DNA of 64,000 nucleotides, taken from positions 1,736,001-1,800,000 of the forward strand of contig NZ_CP019799.1 in NCBI RefSeq assembly GCF_002007605.1, read 5' to 3'. Below the pieces are notes generated by a model. It saw only the letters and a program-made list of their open reading frames with translations, made no database searches and had not been told where the DNA came from. Of this stretch, positions 19,835-29,211 are shown in pieces (position 1 is the first letter of the stretch; each line of letters opens with the position of its first letter). This DNA is from Cellvibrio sp. PSBB023 (GTDB taxonomy: Bacteria; Pseudomonadota; Gammaproteobacteria; Pseudomonadales; Cellvibrionaceae). Made by a program: the position numbers and the translations under genes.

Positions 19835-22414
19835 ATGAAATTATTACGCAAACTATTTGGTGCAAAGAATAAACCTGAACCCATCAAAGCCGCTCCTATT
19901 GTTGTTGCTGAGGTTAAACCGCCCAAACCGGTTATCACTCTGGATGCAGTCGAGCAAACTGACGATGAACAGGAGTTGTTAAAGCTCGCCAGCGATGGCG
20001 CCACCAGCCCCTTGCGCCAGGCAGCTGCTGAAAAAATTCATAGCCGTGAACTGCTTGAGCAACTGGCAAAAACCGCCAAAACCAAAGATAAAAATGTGTT
20101 CAAATTGGTAAAAAGCAAGTTGGATGCGTTTAAAGCGGAAGATGCCAAACTGGCAGAGCTGGAAGCGAATGCACTGCGTATTTGCGAAAAAATGGAACGC
20201 CACATACATCAAGAAGCCGACGCACTCTTCAAGGTCAAATTAACTGCCCTGCAAACAGAATGGTCTGCACTGAGCCAAATCTCAGCGACAAGTATTGCTC
20301 GCTATAAAACCGCCCTGACAGCCTGTGAAGATAAAATTGCTGCACGCGCGCAAGCCATCGCCGATGAAGAGGAAAAAATCACACTCGATGAACAGGCATT
20401 ACAATTGGCACAAGAGGCCTATCAAAACCTGAAAGCCATGGCGAAGGATATTTATCACGCCGCACATATCGACGATATCATCAACGCCAATTATGAAGTC
20501 AAGATTCAAGAACTGGGCAATGCCGTGCGTTTGGCCGCCAATCGCCAACTGCCCATGGACAATCTCATCAAAGCGTTTGAACAGCGTAAGCAGCAAACGC
20601 TCAACCTGATCGATCAAATTAAAACCTCTGGCACTGCGCAACAAATTGCTGAATTATTGCAACAAACAGAAGATAGCAATGCAGTTAACAATGCCCAGCA
20701 AAAACTGCAGCAATTTATCAAGTCAGCCAAAGAATTGGGCGAAGAAATACCGGAAAGCTTGCAAGAAGCCAAAGCCAAATTAAATGCAATTTGGGCGGAG
20801 CGCCACCAAGCAGAACAGGCAGCGAAAAACGCGTTGCGCGAATTTAGCGAGCTCGCCCGCAAAGGTCTTTGGGCTGCCGAACAAGGTTTCGTGCGCAAAG
20901 CGCGTGCCATTCAAAAAGAACTGAACGAAAAGCGCGAACAGCTCAGTGGCGCAGCACAGGAACTACCCAAAAGCATTCAAGCCAAACTGGAAGACTTTGA
21001 AGCGCAACTGGTAAAACTGGGAGACTGGCATGAGTTTGCAGTAACGCCCAAAAAAGAAGCCTTAATTAGCCAGATGCAAGCATTAGCTACCAGCACTATT
21101 GACCCCGAAGTACTCGCTACCAAGGTGCATGAACTGCAAGATAGCTGGAAAGAAGTGAGTAAAGGCGCGCAGCAACAGGATGATGACCTGTGGCAACAAT
21201 TCCAACAAGCGTCCGCTGTTGCTTATGCACCTTGCAAAGAATTTTTTGAAGCGCAAAGTGCCGCACGCGAAGCAAACCTGAATAAACGCCGTGAACTGGT
21301 TGCGCAATTAACTGCTTATTTGAATGGCTACGACTTTGCCAATGCCGTGTGGAAAGAGGTTGAGCAAACCTTAAAAACTGCCCGTGCAGAATGGCAAACC
21401 TACTGGCCAGTACCGCGCAAAGCGGGCAATGAATTGCAAAAAGAGTTTGAAACCTTAATGGAACAGCTCTTTGGAAAAATCACCAGCGAATATGAAAACA
21501 ACAAAGCCGCCAAGCAGCAGCTTATTGAACAAGCCCAAGCTTTGCTGGATAGCACCGATATACGTGCAGCCACAGACAGGGTTAAGCAATTACAAGCGCA
21601 ATGGAAAACCATTGGCAAAAGCTGGCACAAAGAAGACCAACAACTCTGGCAGGAATTCCGCAAACACTGCGATGCTATTTTTGCGCGTCGCAACGAAGTG
21701 TTTGAAGCGGCCAAAGCTGCACGCGAAACGGTAATACAGGAAGCCGAAGGCCTGCTGGCACAACTGAATGAGTTTGCCCAGCGTTCGGTGGATGAATTGA
21801 AAGCAGCCAAAGCGGAAATAGAGGCTGTTCAAGCTGCATTCTCCGCACTTGAATTGCCCAAGGAAGCCGCGAAATCATTGCAGCAAAAACTCTCTGCCAG
21901 CCTCGCCGCGATTGCCAACAAACGCGATAGCGCACGCGCACAAGCAGAAGAACAAAGCTGGCATGACTTATTCAATGCATTGGATGCGCTGCGCCATTAT
22001 GAATTAGCGGTTATTGCCAATAAGCCAGCTGAAACACTCGCCGCGCAAAAAGCAGCGCTGGAAGAATTGATTGCCAACACGCCACGCTGGCCAAGTGGTT
22101 GCTTTAGCAGCCTGCAACAACGTTTGGCAAAAGCAGATAGCATTACTGCCGCCGATCAAATCACAAACACGGAAGCACTGCGCACGCTGGCTATTCGCGC
22201 AGAAATTATTACCGGCCAGGAAAGTCCTGCAAGCGATAAACAAGCGCGAATGGTCTATCAAGTGCAGCAAATGCAGCAGGGGTTCGGCCAGCGCGACACC
22301 CATTTTGAGCCGCTGTTAATTGAGTGGATATCGCTAGCCGGTGTAGATACTGCTGAGTACACATCACTCTTGCAACGCTTCAACGCCTGTCGCATTCAGG
22401 GCGTCGCAAAATAA
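19835..22414 (+). CDS. DUF349 repeat coiled-coil protein
   Basis: 859 residues, highly charged, Ala/Gln/Lys/Glu rich and almost wholly alpha-helical. Several DUF349-type repeats can be seen, each built around a W(K/Q)xxx..W pattern (for example RAEWQTYWPVP and QAQWKTIGKSWHKEDQQLWQ). The N-terminus (MKLLRKLFGAKNKPEP) is basic and there is no signal peptide or membrane segment, so it is cytoplasmic. The role of the family is unknown to me. It may be co-transcribed with ydiJ (82-bp gap) and ends at a clean terminator. Confidence 0.8.
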   Translation: MKLLRKLFGAKNKPEPIKAAPIVVAEVKPPKPVITLDAVEQTDDEQELLKLASDGATSPLRQAAAEKIHSRELLEQLAKTAKTKDKNVFKLVKSKLDAFKAEDAKLAELEANALRICEKMERHIHQEADALFKVKLTALQTEWSALSQISATSIARYKTALTACEDKIAARAQAIADEEEKITLDEQALQLAQEAYQNLKAMAKDIYHAAHIDDIINANYEVKIQELGNAVRLAANRQLPMDNLIKAFEQRKQQTLNLIDQIKTSGTAQQIAELLQQTEDSNAVNNAQQKLQQFIKSAKELGEEIPESLQEAKAKLNAIWAERHQAEQAAKNALREFSELARKGLWAAEQGFVRKARAIQKELNEKREQLSGAAQELPKSIQAKLEDFEAQLVKLGDWHEFAVTPKKEALISQMQALATSTIDPEVLATKVHELQDSWKEVSKGAQQQDDDLWQQFQQASAVAYAPCKEFFEAQSAAREANLNKRRELVAQLTAYLNGYDFANAVWKEVEQTLKTARAEWQTYWPVPRKAGNELQKEFETLMEQLFGKITSEYENNKAAKQQLIEQAQALLDSTDIRAATDRVKQLQAQWKTIGKSWHKEDQQLWQEFRKHCDAIFARRNEVFEAAKAARETVIQEAEGLLAQLNEFAQRSVDELKAAKAEIEAVQAAFSALELPKEAAKSLQQKLSASLAAIANKRDSARAQAEEQSWHDLFNALDALRHYELAVIANKPAETLAAQKAALEELIANTPRWPSGCFSSLQQRLAKADSITAADQITNTEALRTLAIRAEIITGQESPASDKQARMVYQVQQMQQGFGQRDTHFEPLLIEWISLAGVDTAEYTSLLQRFNACRIQGVAK

Positions 22415-22448
22415 TTCGCGCACTGATGAGCGCAATCAAATGATAGCT

Positions 22449-22475
22449 AAGGGCAGTTAAATACTGCCCTTTTTT
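22449..22475 (+). terminator. Terminator of the DUF349 gene
   Basis: Stem AAGGGCAGT / ACTGCCCTT with a TAAAT loop and a T run, 34 bp after the stop. Confidence 0.92.
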
Positions 22476-22502
22476 ATGGGTGATGAAATATTTTTTATAC
22501 GC

Positions 22503-22534
22503 AAAAAAAAGCAGCAGTCCAAATAGACTGCTGC
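22503..22534 (-). terminator. Minus-strand terminator without an upstream gene
   Basis: Perfect 9-bp stem GCAGCAGTC / GACTGCTGC with a 6-nt loop; on the minus strand it runs straight into T8. No minus-strand gene lies to its right before 23681, beyond another terminator. It may catch read-through from the small-RNA candidate at 22635-22724 or end a second transcript. Confidence 0.85.
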
Positions 22535-22634
22535 ACAATGGGAGAGGTTAATCATTCGGAACAATCGCCACATCAATAAGCGGCACATCAACCTACACCG
22601 CTTGGATTAGTCCGAGGTAAATCAATGGTTGTGG

Positions 22635-22724
22635 AAAAAACTGGCAGATGCGGGCGGCATCCGCCAGAAAAAGGTCAAACACAACCCCTGCTCAGCATCT
22701 CCCGACGAGAAAACACTGAACATT
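22635..22724 (-). ncRNA. Candidate small RNA upstream of the GntR-type gene
   Basis: A ~90-nt minus-strand transcript is predicted. A promoter with TTGACC (22754-22759), 17-nt spacer and TAGCAT (22731-22736) would start it near 22724. It would end at an 11-bp hairpin (22641-22667) followed by T6. The hairpin pairs fully only on the minus strand, through one G-U pair that would be an A/C clash on the plus strand. A 33-codon frame beginning at the ATG near 22723 overlaps it but has no ribosome site and no protein-like pattern. I recognise no known RNA family. Confidence 0.55.
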
Positions 22725-22730
22725 AATGCT

Positions 22731-22759
22731 ATGCTAATCCTTGCATACTAGTCGGTCAA
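22731..22759 (-). promoter_or_regulatory. Promoter of the candidate small RNA
   Basis: Minus strand: -35 TTGACC (five of six consensus bases), 17-nt spacer, -10 TAGCAT (four of six). It points away from the GntR gene towards the orphan terminators. Confidence 0.55.
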
Positions 22760-22865
22760 CCTTTTTGTCACATTGACTTTATGATTATTATTAATACTTT
22801 CATATTTGCATGCTCTTTTATCCTTAAAGTAAACTCTACCACTCATACACAAGAGGAGTTACGTC

Positions 22866-23585
22866 GTGGCTAAACAGCCTGTGATAAGCATGCGCACCGA
22901 TTCGAAGGGTTTGTCTTACGACCGCCCGGCCGCCAGCCAAATTTTCGGATTCATTCGTGATGCAATCATCAGCATGGAGCTCCTGCCCGGTCAGATGATT
23001 TCTGAAACTGCATTGGCGCAACAATTCGGCGTAAGCAGAACACCGGTGCGCGAAGCACTTATTCAATTATCCAACATAGGTTTTGTTGAGGTATTACCAC
23101 AACGCGGTACCTATGTATCCAAGTTCAGCATGGATAAGATTTTGGAAGCCCGTTTTATTCGCGAGGCATTGGAAGTTGCGGTAGTCAGTCACATCGCCAC
23201 CAATACCAATGAAGAAACACGACTTGAGGCTGTAAGCAGTTGCGAAAAAATTATCGCCAATCAAAAAACCGCCGCGGCAGATGACGATGCAATTGCCTTT
23301 CAAATACTGGACGATGAATTTCACCAAACACTGGCCAGCTTTACCCACTATCAACGCGTGGGAGCATTTATTGAAGCAGAAAAGGCTCACATGGACAGGG
23401 TTCGCTGTTTGAGTTTGCATGTGAGCGGCCAATACAAACGCATACTCAGCCAACATGCCGGAATTATCAAAGCGATCAAATCCGGCTCTGCAGAAAAGTC
23501 TGCCGCGGCGATGAGCGTACACCTGAAGGATGTTTATAACATTCTGGCGGTTATCCCGCAGGAACATCCGGAATACTTTGAGTAA
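22866..23585 (+). CDS. GntR-family regulator, FCD (FadR) subfamily
   Basis: 239 residues. The N-terminal winged helix has the GntR signature (LPGQMISETALAQQFGVSRTPVREAL followed by GFVEVLPQRGTYVS). The C-terminal all-helical FCD domain keeps the metal-binding pattern: DDEFHQTL, a His in SQHAGIIKAI and MSVHLKDV. The start is GTG at 22866 behind AAGAGGAG, 8 nt away. Such regulators respond to carboxylic acids or sugar acids. The target is unknown, since no catabolic gene is adjacent. A bidirectional terminator follows. Confidence 0.9.
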   Translation: MAKQPVISMRTDSKGLSYDRPAASQIFGFIRDAIISMELLPGQMISETALAQQFGVSRTPVREALIQLSNIGFVEVLPQRGTYVSKFSMDKILEARFIREALEVAVVSHIATNTNEETRLEAVSSCEKIIANQKTAAADDDAIAFQILDDEFHQTLASFTHYQRVGAFIEAEKAHMDRVRCLSLHVSGQYKRILSQHAGIIKAIKSGSAEKSAAAMSVHLKDVYNILAVIPQEHPEYFE

Positions 23586-23630
23586 TACGGCGAGCAGCAC
23601 TCTTAGTGGTACTGCCATTTTTCACTTGTA

Positions 23631-23656
23631 AAAAAAGCAGCCCAGGCTGCTTTTTT
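23631..23656. terminator. Bidirectional terminator, GntR gene / DUF4177 operon
   Basis: Stem AAAAAAGCAGCC / GGCTGCTTTTTT with a very short centre. A and T runs on either side make it work on both strands between convergent genes. Confidence 0.9.
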
Positions 23657-23680
23657 ATTAACCGTAAAAATGTGCATCAA

Positions 23681-23869
23681 TTAACGCTGACGTTTTAATA
23701 CCGCAATTATCCCCTGTGATGTATTCATAAACATCGCAGGGCAAACACTGACCAATTCCCAGCCGTCGCGCCCTAATGTATTCAAAGTTTGATTCAGCTC
23801 ATCGGTATCCAACGCACCTGAAAAGAAACTGCGTTTTTTGAATTTCAGTGTTTTGTATTCCCAATGCAT
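23681..23869 (-). CDS. DUF4177 small protein
   Basis: 62 residues with the DUF4177 pattern: MHWEYKTLKFK at the start, LNTLGRDGWELVSVCP in the middle and a C-terminal strand ending AVLKRQR. It is a small cytoplasmic alpha/beta protein of unknown role. The start codon overlaps the stop of the Arc-like gene by one base (TAATG), so translation is coupled. It is the last gene of the SPFH / Arc-like / DUF4177 operon. Confidence 0.85.
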   Translation of the reverse strand: MHWEYKTLKFKKRSFFSGALDTDELNQTLNTLGRDGWELVSVCPAMFMNTSQGIIAVLKRQR

Positions 23870-24081
23870 TATATTTTCTCCTCATCTTGATCACCTGCTG
23901 ATAGCAACTCTACATCAGTCACTACCTTTTGGGTTAGTTTAACACGCCCGCTTTTTACCAAGGCCTCGCGCAACACGAATTCAATTTGTGCGTTCAAACT
24001 GCGCAAGTCATCGTCGGCCCAGCGCTGCATTGCCGCGATGACCTGCTCATTGATACGCAGCGGAAATGATTTTTTCGTCAC
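23869..24081 (-). CDS. Arc-like ribbon-helix-helix protein
   Basis: 70 residues. FPLRINEQVIAAMQRWADDD followed by LRSLNAQIEFVLREAL is a typical ribbon-helix-helix fold of the Arc/MetJ type: a beta strand that inserts in the major groove, then two helices. Such proteins bind DNA as dimers, so it may autoregulate the operon. The perfect palindrome at 25025-25055 is a possible target. It could also be an antitoxin-like protein, but no toxin is adjacent. The operon lies between SPFH (41 bp upstream) and DUF4177 (1-base overlap). Confidence 0.85.
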   Translation of the reverse strand: MTKKSFPLRINEQVIAAMQRWADDDLRSLNAQIEFVLREALVKSGRVKLTQKVVTDVELLSAGDQDEEKI

Positions 24082-24122
24082 AATGAATTGCCTGTTTTCA
24101 TCAATGCCAATGACACAGCGAG

Positions 24123-24983
24123 TTAGGAATAAAGTGTGCCGGCATTAATCACAGGCTTTGCCTGCTGATCGCCGCAGAGCACTACCAGTAAATTGCTGAC
24201 CATGGATGCTTTGCGTTCGCCATCCAGATCCACGACGCCCTGCACTTTCAATTGGTCCAGTGCATCGGCCACCATCCCCACGGCTCCCTGAACAATAATT
24301 TTGCGCGCCGCCAGAACAGCACTCGCTTGCTGGCGTTGCAACATTGCCTGGGCAATTTCCGGGGAATAAGCCAGGTGGCTCAAACGCGCCTCAAGTACAT
24401 CCACCCCGGCTTTTTGCAGGCGATCCTGAACCTCACTTTTCAATTTCAAAGCAATACTGTTGGCATCGCTGCGCAGCGATAAACGCGCATCTTCCTGATC
24501 ATGTTCATAGGGATAGGTTGTTGCCAGATTGCGCAGCGCTGCTTCACTTTGGATGGTCACATAGTTTTCATAATCGTCCACCTCAAACACTGCCTCTGCG
24601 GTATCCACAACTCGCCAGACAATGACGGCAGCGATTTCAATCGGATTACCGTTGGCATCATTTACTTTCAAGCGACCCGATTCAAAGTTGCGCACTCGCA
24701 AGCTAACGGACTTTTTACTGTACAGGGGATTCGCCCAGCGCAGCCCGTTATTGCGGTCGGTTCCCGCATATTGGCCAAACAACTGCAGCACCTTGCCCTG
24801 ATTGGGCTGCACCATATAAAAACCAAACCAACCCACAAAAATCAGCAATGCAGCCAGACCCAACACTATTTTTAGCAATATTGGCATGAGTATCACACCC
24901 GCTATGGTTATCACTTGTGATACCAGTAAAACCAACAGCATCAAATACCCTGAACCGCTGCGCGCTTCCACTTCTTGAACCAT
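24123..24983 (-). CDS. SPFH/Band 7 domain membrane protein
   Basis: 286 residues. Two adjacent hydrophobic segments (about 13-33 and 36-56) anchor the protein, and an SPFH domain follows ([18 protein letters not shown] onward, with [23 protein letters not shown] in mid-domain). The helical stalk contains [20 protein letters not shown]. There is no NfeD partner, unlike the other SPFH gene of this window. Together with the Arc-like and DUF4177 genes it forms a small operon seen in many bacteria whose function is not established. Confidence 0.9.
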   Translation of the reverse strand: MVQEVEARSGSGYLMLLVLLVSQVITIAGVILMPILLKIVLGLAALLIFVGWFGFYMVQPNQGKVLQLFGQYAGTDRNNGLRWANPLYSKKSVSLRVRNFESGRLKVNDANGNPIEIAAVIVWRVVDTAEAVFEVDDYENYVTIQSEAALRNLATTYPYEHDQEDARLSLRSDANSIALKLKSEVQDRLQKAGVDVLEARLSHLAYSPEIAQAMLQRQQASAVLAARKIIVQGAVGMVADALDQLKVQGVVDLDGERKASMVSNLLVVLCGDQQAKPVINAGTLYS

Positions 24984-25024
24984 GATGTGCTCCTGTGCCC
25001 CTAGGCCTATAGTAGGTCAAACAA

Positions 25025-25055
25025 TTATTTTGATATCAATTTGATATCAAAATAA
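25025..25055. promoter_or_regulatory. 31-bp palindromic operator candidate upstream of the SPFH operon
   Basis: Two perfect 15-bp arms, TTATTTTGATATCAA and its reverse complement, flank a single T. Each arm also contains the self-complementary TTGATATCAA, so the site is a tandem pair of 10-bp palindromes. It lies 42-72 bp upstream of the SPFH start, where the -35 region would be, and 150 bp upstream of the divergent histidine kinase gene. The binding protein is not known; the Arc-like protein and the neighbouring DesR-type regulator are candidates. Confidence 0.75.
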
Positions 25056-25205
25056 CACAGAAAAAGATGACTGACAATTGTCATAGCGCTCTCATGACTT
25101 TCCCGGCTGGCACAAATTTGTCGCGCACTGCAAACTGATCCTTAAAATAATAATGTTGTACTCTAGGCACTAACCTATCCAAACCAGCAGGATGATCCGC
25201 TCAAC

Positions 25206-26297
25206 ATGCATAAATCTGCCAACGACTGCAGCAGCTCTCTCTATTCCGCCAAGTCATGGATCTGGCTGTTTTTCAGCCTTTACTATTTTGTGCCGCTTTA
25301 TTACATCCCGTTTGAGGGCTTGCAGCTCCCCATACTGATTGGTGTTTATTGCGTATTTGTCGGGCTATACCTCTGGGCAATCACCCTCAGCGCCAGTCAG
25401 GTATGGAAAGCGATTCTGGCTCTGTGTGTACTCTCGATTGTTACTACCGCCTACACCCCTGGCGCCAGCACCTTCTTTTCATATGTGGGCTTTTTGATCG
25501 GTTTTTCCTATGGCACCAAAATTTGGCTCAACCTTCTTGCCTTTCTTGCATTGGTTATTATCGCCTTGCACTACACATTCAATTACCCGATTCCCTTTTT
25601 TGCCCTGCCTGCACTTTCCGGGCTAATCACCATCAGCATTATTGGTTATGTGGAGCGTGTGCGCCTTGAAGCGCGCATCAGCCAGCAAAAAAGCCATGAG
25701 GAAATAGAGCAACTGGCGGTGATTGCCGAGCGCGAACGCATTGCCCGCGATCTGCATGACATTCTCGGCCACACCCTCTCCAGTATTGCGCTTAAAGCAG
25801 AGCTTGCGGAAAAGCTACTCACGCAAGACAAACCGGATCACGCCAAACAACACGTCTCCGAGTTACATCAAATCGCACGCAATACCTTGAGCCTTGTACG
25901 CCAAACGGTATCGGGCTACAAACACCGCGGCCTGTCTGGCGAAGTCATGGAGCTGTGCGACAAACTGCGCCAGAACGGCTTTGTGGTCGAACTGATGGGC
26001 GAAATACCACAGTTAACGCCGCGCGCCGAAACAGCACTCATCCTGGCGCTGACCGAATTAACCACTAATGTGCTGCGCCACAGTAACGGCAATCACTGCC
26101 AAATCGAATTTCGCCACCAGTGCGACAAAATTCTGGTCAGCATGCGCGATAACGGCAAAGTGAGTTCGCTAATCCCCGGCAATGGGCTGCAAGGTATCCA
26201 GGAGCGGCTCAATGCACTCGCAGGCGACTTGCAATCATCCATCCATAAAGGCTGTGAATTTGTTATTTCACTGCCGCGCCGCGAACTGCATCAATAG
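25206..26297 (+). CDS. DesK/NarX-type sensor histidine kinase
   Basis: 363 residues. Five or six membrane helices fill the first ~147 residues with little periplasmic sequence, as in DesK-like membrane-state sensors. A HisKA_3 dimerisation domain has the phosphoacceptor His184 in ERERIARDLHDILGHTLSSIAL. A short HATPase domain follows (LTELTTNVLRHSN, MRDNG, NGLQGIQERL). It is followed at 24 bp by its response regulator. The nearby SPFH membrane operon or actP could be targets, but only by position. Confidence 0.9.
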   Translation: MHKSANDCSSSLYSAKSWIWLFFSLYYFVPLYYIPFEGLQLPILIGVYCVFVGLYLWAITLSASQVWKAILALCVLSIVTTAYTPGASTFFSYVGFLIGFSYGTKIWLNLLAFLALVIIALHYTFNYPIPFFALPALSGLITISIIGYVERVRLEARISQQKSHEEIEQLAVIAERERIARDLHDILGHTLSSIALKAELAEKLLTQDKPDHAKQHVSELHQIARNTLSLVRQTVSGYKHRGLSGEVMELCDKLRQNGFVVELMGEIPQLTPRAETALILALTELTTNVLRHSNGNHCQIEFRHQCDKILVSMRDNGKVSSLIPGNGLQGIQERLNALAGDLQSSIHKGCEFVISLPRRELHQ

Positions 26298-26324
26298 CCC
26301 ACAACATTCAAGAGATCAGGTGTG

Positions 26325-26921
26325 ATGAAAATTTTATTAGCAGAAGATCAATCCATGGTACGCGGCGCGCTCGCCGCCCTGCTCGGTATGGAGGATGGTT
26401 TTGAAATAACCCAGGCGGAGGATGGTGATCGCGCCTGGCTGCTGATGAAACAAAACAGTTACGACATTTTACTGACCGATATCGAAATGCCAGGGCGCTC
26501 CGGCCTGGAGTTGGCGCAATGGGTGCTGCAACAAAAATTCCCCACCAAAACCATTATCATCACAACATTTGGCCGTGCCGGTTATATTCGTCGCGCCATC
26601 GATATGGGAGTTGCCGGCTTTTTATTAAAAGATGCCCCCTCCGAACAACTGATCGAATCCATTTATAAAGTCATGGATGGAAAACGTGTCATTGATGGTG
26701 AATTAGCCATGATGGCACTGGGCGAAGCCGATCCGCTCAACGATAAAGAACGTCGCGCACTGCGACTGGCTGCTGAAGGAAAAACCACTGCTGAAATTGC
26801 AACAGTTCTCTGCTTGTCAGAAGGCACTGTGCGCAATTATTTATCTGAAGCTATCGCAAAATTGCACGCGGCCAATCGCGTGGATGCCGCCCGTATTGCC
26901 CGTCAGAAAGGCTGGATTTAA
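26325..26921 (+). CDS. LuxR/NarL-family response regulator (DesR-like)
   Basis: 198 residues: a receiver with phosphoacceptor Asp52 (LLTDIEMPGRSG), TTFGRAGY and GFLLKDAP, then a LuxR-type helix-turn-helix (LNDKERRALRLAAEGKTTAE, IATVLCLSEGTVRNYLSEAI). It pairs with the preceding DesK-like kinase. I prefer the ATG at 26325; an in-frame GTG one codon upstream is possible. The direct targets are not shown by the sequence. Confidence 0.92.
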   Translation: MKILLAEDQSMVRGALAALLGMEDGFEITQAEDGDRAWLLMKQNSYDILLTDIEMPGRSGLELAQWVLQQKFPTKTIIITTFGRAGYIRRAIDMGVAGFLLKDAPSEQLIESIYKVMDGKRVIDGELAMMALGEADPLNDKERRALRLAAEGKTTAEIATVLCLSEGTVRNYLSEAIAKLHAANRVDAARIARQKGWI

Positions 26922-27156
26922 TTATTATTGTTTAATCTGCACGATTGATAATTTAATCACGCCGCCCTCTTACTCTATTGTCAAAATGACTGCTAGAATC
27001 CGGTCACACTGTCACACCTGACAGCCTGATCAACAGCGATTATAACAATCAGATCCATTTATCAGCAGACACTGCTGGCAGCACGACAGTCAACTGGCCC
27101 TGCTGCCACTCGCAGTCAATATTGACAATAATTCACAAAAAACAGGGAAATCGATC

Positions 27157-27462
27157 ATGCATATTGAAACGATCCGGCAACTACCAGAGTACGCGGCCCT
27201 GACCCGCGCACGCAAAAAAATTATGTGGCCACTCTCATTGGCAACCATTACTGCCTACTTCGCACTGATATTAACCATTGCCTTTAATCCTCACTCACTC
27301 GGAAACCCTATTGGCAATGGAGTCACTTCAATCGGCATGGTGTTGGGCTTGGGTGTAATTTTATTTTGCATGCTAATCACAGGCATTTATGTCTATTACG
27401 CCAACCGCGTTCTGGAACCGCTCACCCGCGCCATCGTTAGCAAAGCAGGAGCACAACAATGA
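27157..27462 (+). CDS. yjcH: DUF485 membrane protein preceding the acetate symporter
   Basis: 101 residues with two membrane helices ([21 protein letters not shown] and [22 protein letters not shown]). The family marker is the N-terminal pattern [14 protein letters not shown]. It is always found just before actP. The stop overlaps the actP start by 4 bases (ATGA), so the two are translationally coupled. It is probably an accessory subunit of the symporter. Confidence 0.92.
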   Translation: MHIETIRQLPEYAALTRARKKIMWPLSLATITAYFALILTIAFNPHSLGNPIGNGVTSIGMVLGLGVILFCMLITGIYVYYANRVLEPLTRAIVSKAGAQQ

Positions 27463-29099
27463 AATTTCATGCTCCGCTAGCCATCCTATTATCTGCCATG
27501 GCCACTTGCGCCTGGGCGCAAGCCACCAGCCACTCCAGTATTAATGTGACTGCAGTTGCCATGTTTTTAGCCTTTGTATTAGTTACCTTGGGTATTACTT
27601 ACTGGGCCGCCGGTCGCACAAAAACCGCTAGCGATTTTTACGCTGCGGGTGGTGGTATAACCGGGTTTCAGAATGGTTTGGCAATTGCTGGCGATTATAT
27701 GTCCGCAGCCTCCTTCCTCGGTATTGCAGGCTTGGTGTATACATCCGGCTTTGATGGCTTGATTTATGCCATTGGTTTTTTAGTGGGCTGGCCCATTGTG
27801 TTGGTATTGATTGCTGAGCCACTGCGCAATTTAGGTAAATATACCTTTGCCGATGTGGCGTCCTTTCGTTTACAGCAAAAACCGATTCGCATCCTCGCCG
27901 CCAGCGGCTCTCTGGTCACCGTTATTTTTTACTTGATTGCACAGATGGTCGGCGCCGGAAAATTAATCGAATTGCTCTTTGGTTTACCTTATGAGGCAGC
28001 AGTTATTATTGTCGGCGTGTTGATGACCCTTTATGTGACCTTTGGCGGCATGATCGCAACCACTTGGGTGCAATTGATAAAAGCGATACTGCTACTCTCC
28101 GGCGCATCCTTAATGGCATTTTTAGTGATGCTGCAATTTGGTTTCAGCTTTGAAACATTATTTGCAGAGGCCGTTAAAGTTCACACCAAAGCCAATGCCA
28201 TCATGGCCCCCGGCACACTGGTCAGCGACCCCATATCAGCAATTTCACTTGGCATCGCCCTGATGTTTGGCACTGCAGGACTACCACACATTTTGATGCG
28301 TTTCTTCACCGTGAAAGATGCCGTGCAAGCGCGTCGCTCAGTGTTTTACGCAACCGGTTTTATCGGCTATTTCTATATACTCACCTTTATTATTGGTTTC
28401 GGCGCAATTATTTTGCTGCTGAAAAATCCAGCCTATTTCACCGATGGTGCACTGATTGGTGGTGCCAATATGGCAGCGATTCATTTATCGCAAGCCTTGG
28501 GTGGCGATGTGTTACTCGGTTTTATTTCTGCCGTCGCCTTCGCCACTATTCTTGCGGTGGTATCAGGCTTAACGCTGGCAGGGTCAAGCGCCATCTCCCA
28601 TGACCTTTACGCCACACTGGTATTAAAAGGCAAACGCGATGAGAAAAAAGAAATTCGCGCATCGCGTATCGCCACCGTTTGTCTGGGCGTCATTGCCGTA
28701 TTACTCGGGATTGTATTTGAAAAACAAAACGTGGCGTTTATGGTTGGCCTTGCATTTTGTGTCGCGGCTAGCGCCAACTTCCCGATTTTGTTATTGAGCA
28801 TGTACTGGCGCAAACTCACCACTCGCGGCGCAGTAATCGGCGGTGGGCTAGGCCTATTTACAGCGGTGATATTAGTGGTAATTGGCCCAACCGTATGGGT
28901 TGATGCCTTTGGTTTTGAGCAGGCTATTTTCCCCTACAAATACCCCGCGATCTTCTCAGTGAGCATTGCCTTTATCGGCATCTGGTTCTTCTCAATCACC
29001 GATAAATCAAGCACTGCCGCTAGCGAGCAAGCCGCATTTGATGCGCAGTTCGTGCGCTCGCAAACAGGTATTGGGGCAGCGGAAGCAGCTAAGCATTAA
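27459..29099 (+). CDS. actP: Cation/acetate symporter ActP
   Basis: 546 residues of the sodium:solute symporter family, with an N-terminal signal-like segment ([16 protein letters not shown]) and about 13 membrane helices. Typical segments are [33 protein letters not shown] (partly given: [15 protein letters not shown]) and [15 protein letters not shown]. It takes up acetate and similar short carboxylates. In operon with the DUF485 gene. A bidirectional terminator follows. The DesK/DesR pair upstream (235-bp gap) may or may not control it. Confidence 0.95.
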   Translation: MKFHAPLAILLSAMATCAWAQATSHSSINVTAVAMFLAFVLVTLGITYWAAGRTKTASDFYAAGGGITGFQNGLAIAGDYMSAASFLGIAGLVYTSGFDGLIYAIGFLVGWPIVLVLIAEPLRNLGKYTFADVASFRLQQKPIRILAASGSLVTVIFYLIAQMVGAGKLIELLFGLPYEAAVIIVGVLMTLYVTFGGMIATTWVQLIKAILLLSGASLMAFLVMLQFGFSFETLFAEAVKVHTKANAIMAPGTLVSDPISAISLGIALMFGTAGLPHILMRFFTVKDAVQARRSVFYATGFIGYFYILTFIIGFGAIILLLKNPAYFTDGALIGGANMAAIHLSQALGGDVLLGFISAVAFATILAVVSGLTLAGSSAISHDLYATLVLKGKRDEKKEIRASRIATVCLGVIAVLLGIVFEKQNVAFMVGLAFCVAASANFPILLLSMYWRKLTTRGAVIGGGLGLFTAVILVVIGPTVWVDAFGFEQAIFPYKYPAIFSVSIAFIGIWFFSITDKSSTAASEQAAFDAQFVRSQTGIGAAEAAKH

Positions 29100-29117
29100 T
29101 TAGCCAAAAAAACTATC

Positions 29118-29156
29118 AAAAAAGCCCATGCAAGCTATAGATTTGCATGGGCTTTT
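29118..29156. terminator. Bidirectional terminator, actP / GH16 lipoprotein
   Basis: Stem AAAAGCCCATGCAA / TTGCATGGGCTTTT around a 9-nt loop, with A and T runs on both sides, between convergent genes. Confidence 0.92.
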
Positions 29157-29211
29157 CTTTAGTCAAGTCAAGAGGAAAAACAACACAATAATGGTAAGAA
29201 AACGTTATTGT

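Noticed and set aside
22636..22723. 33-codon frame within the small-RNA candidate
   Set aside because: No Shine-Dalgarno sequence, no conserved protein pattern, and it runs through the terminator stem.
23094..23618. 174-codon open frame opposite the GntR gene
   Set aside because: Antisense shadow of an FCD-type regulator with clear family motifs on the other strand.
23869..24081. Antitoxin of a toxin-antitoxin pair
   Set aside because: The ribbon-helix-helix fold would fit, but the neighbours are an SPFH protein and DUF4177, neither a known toxin.
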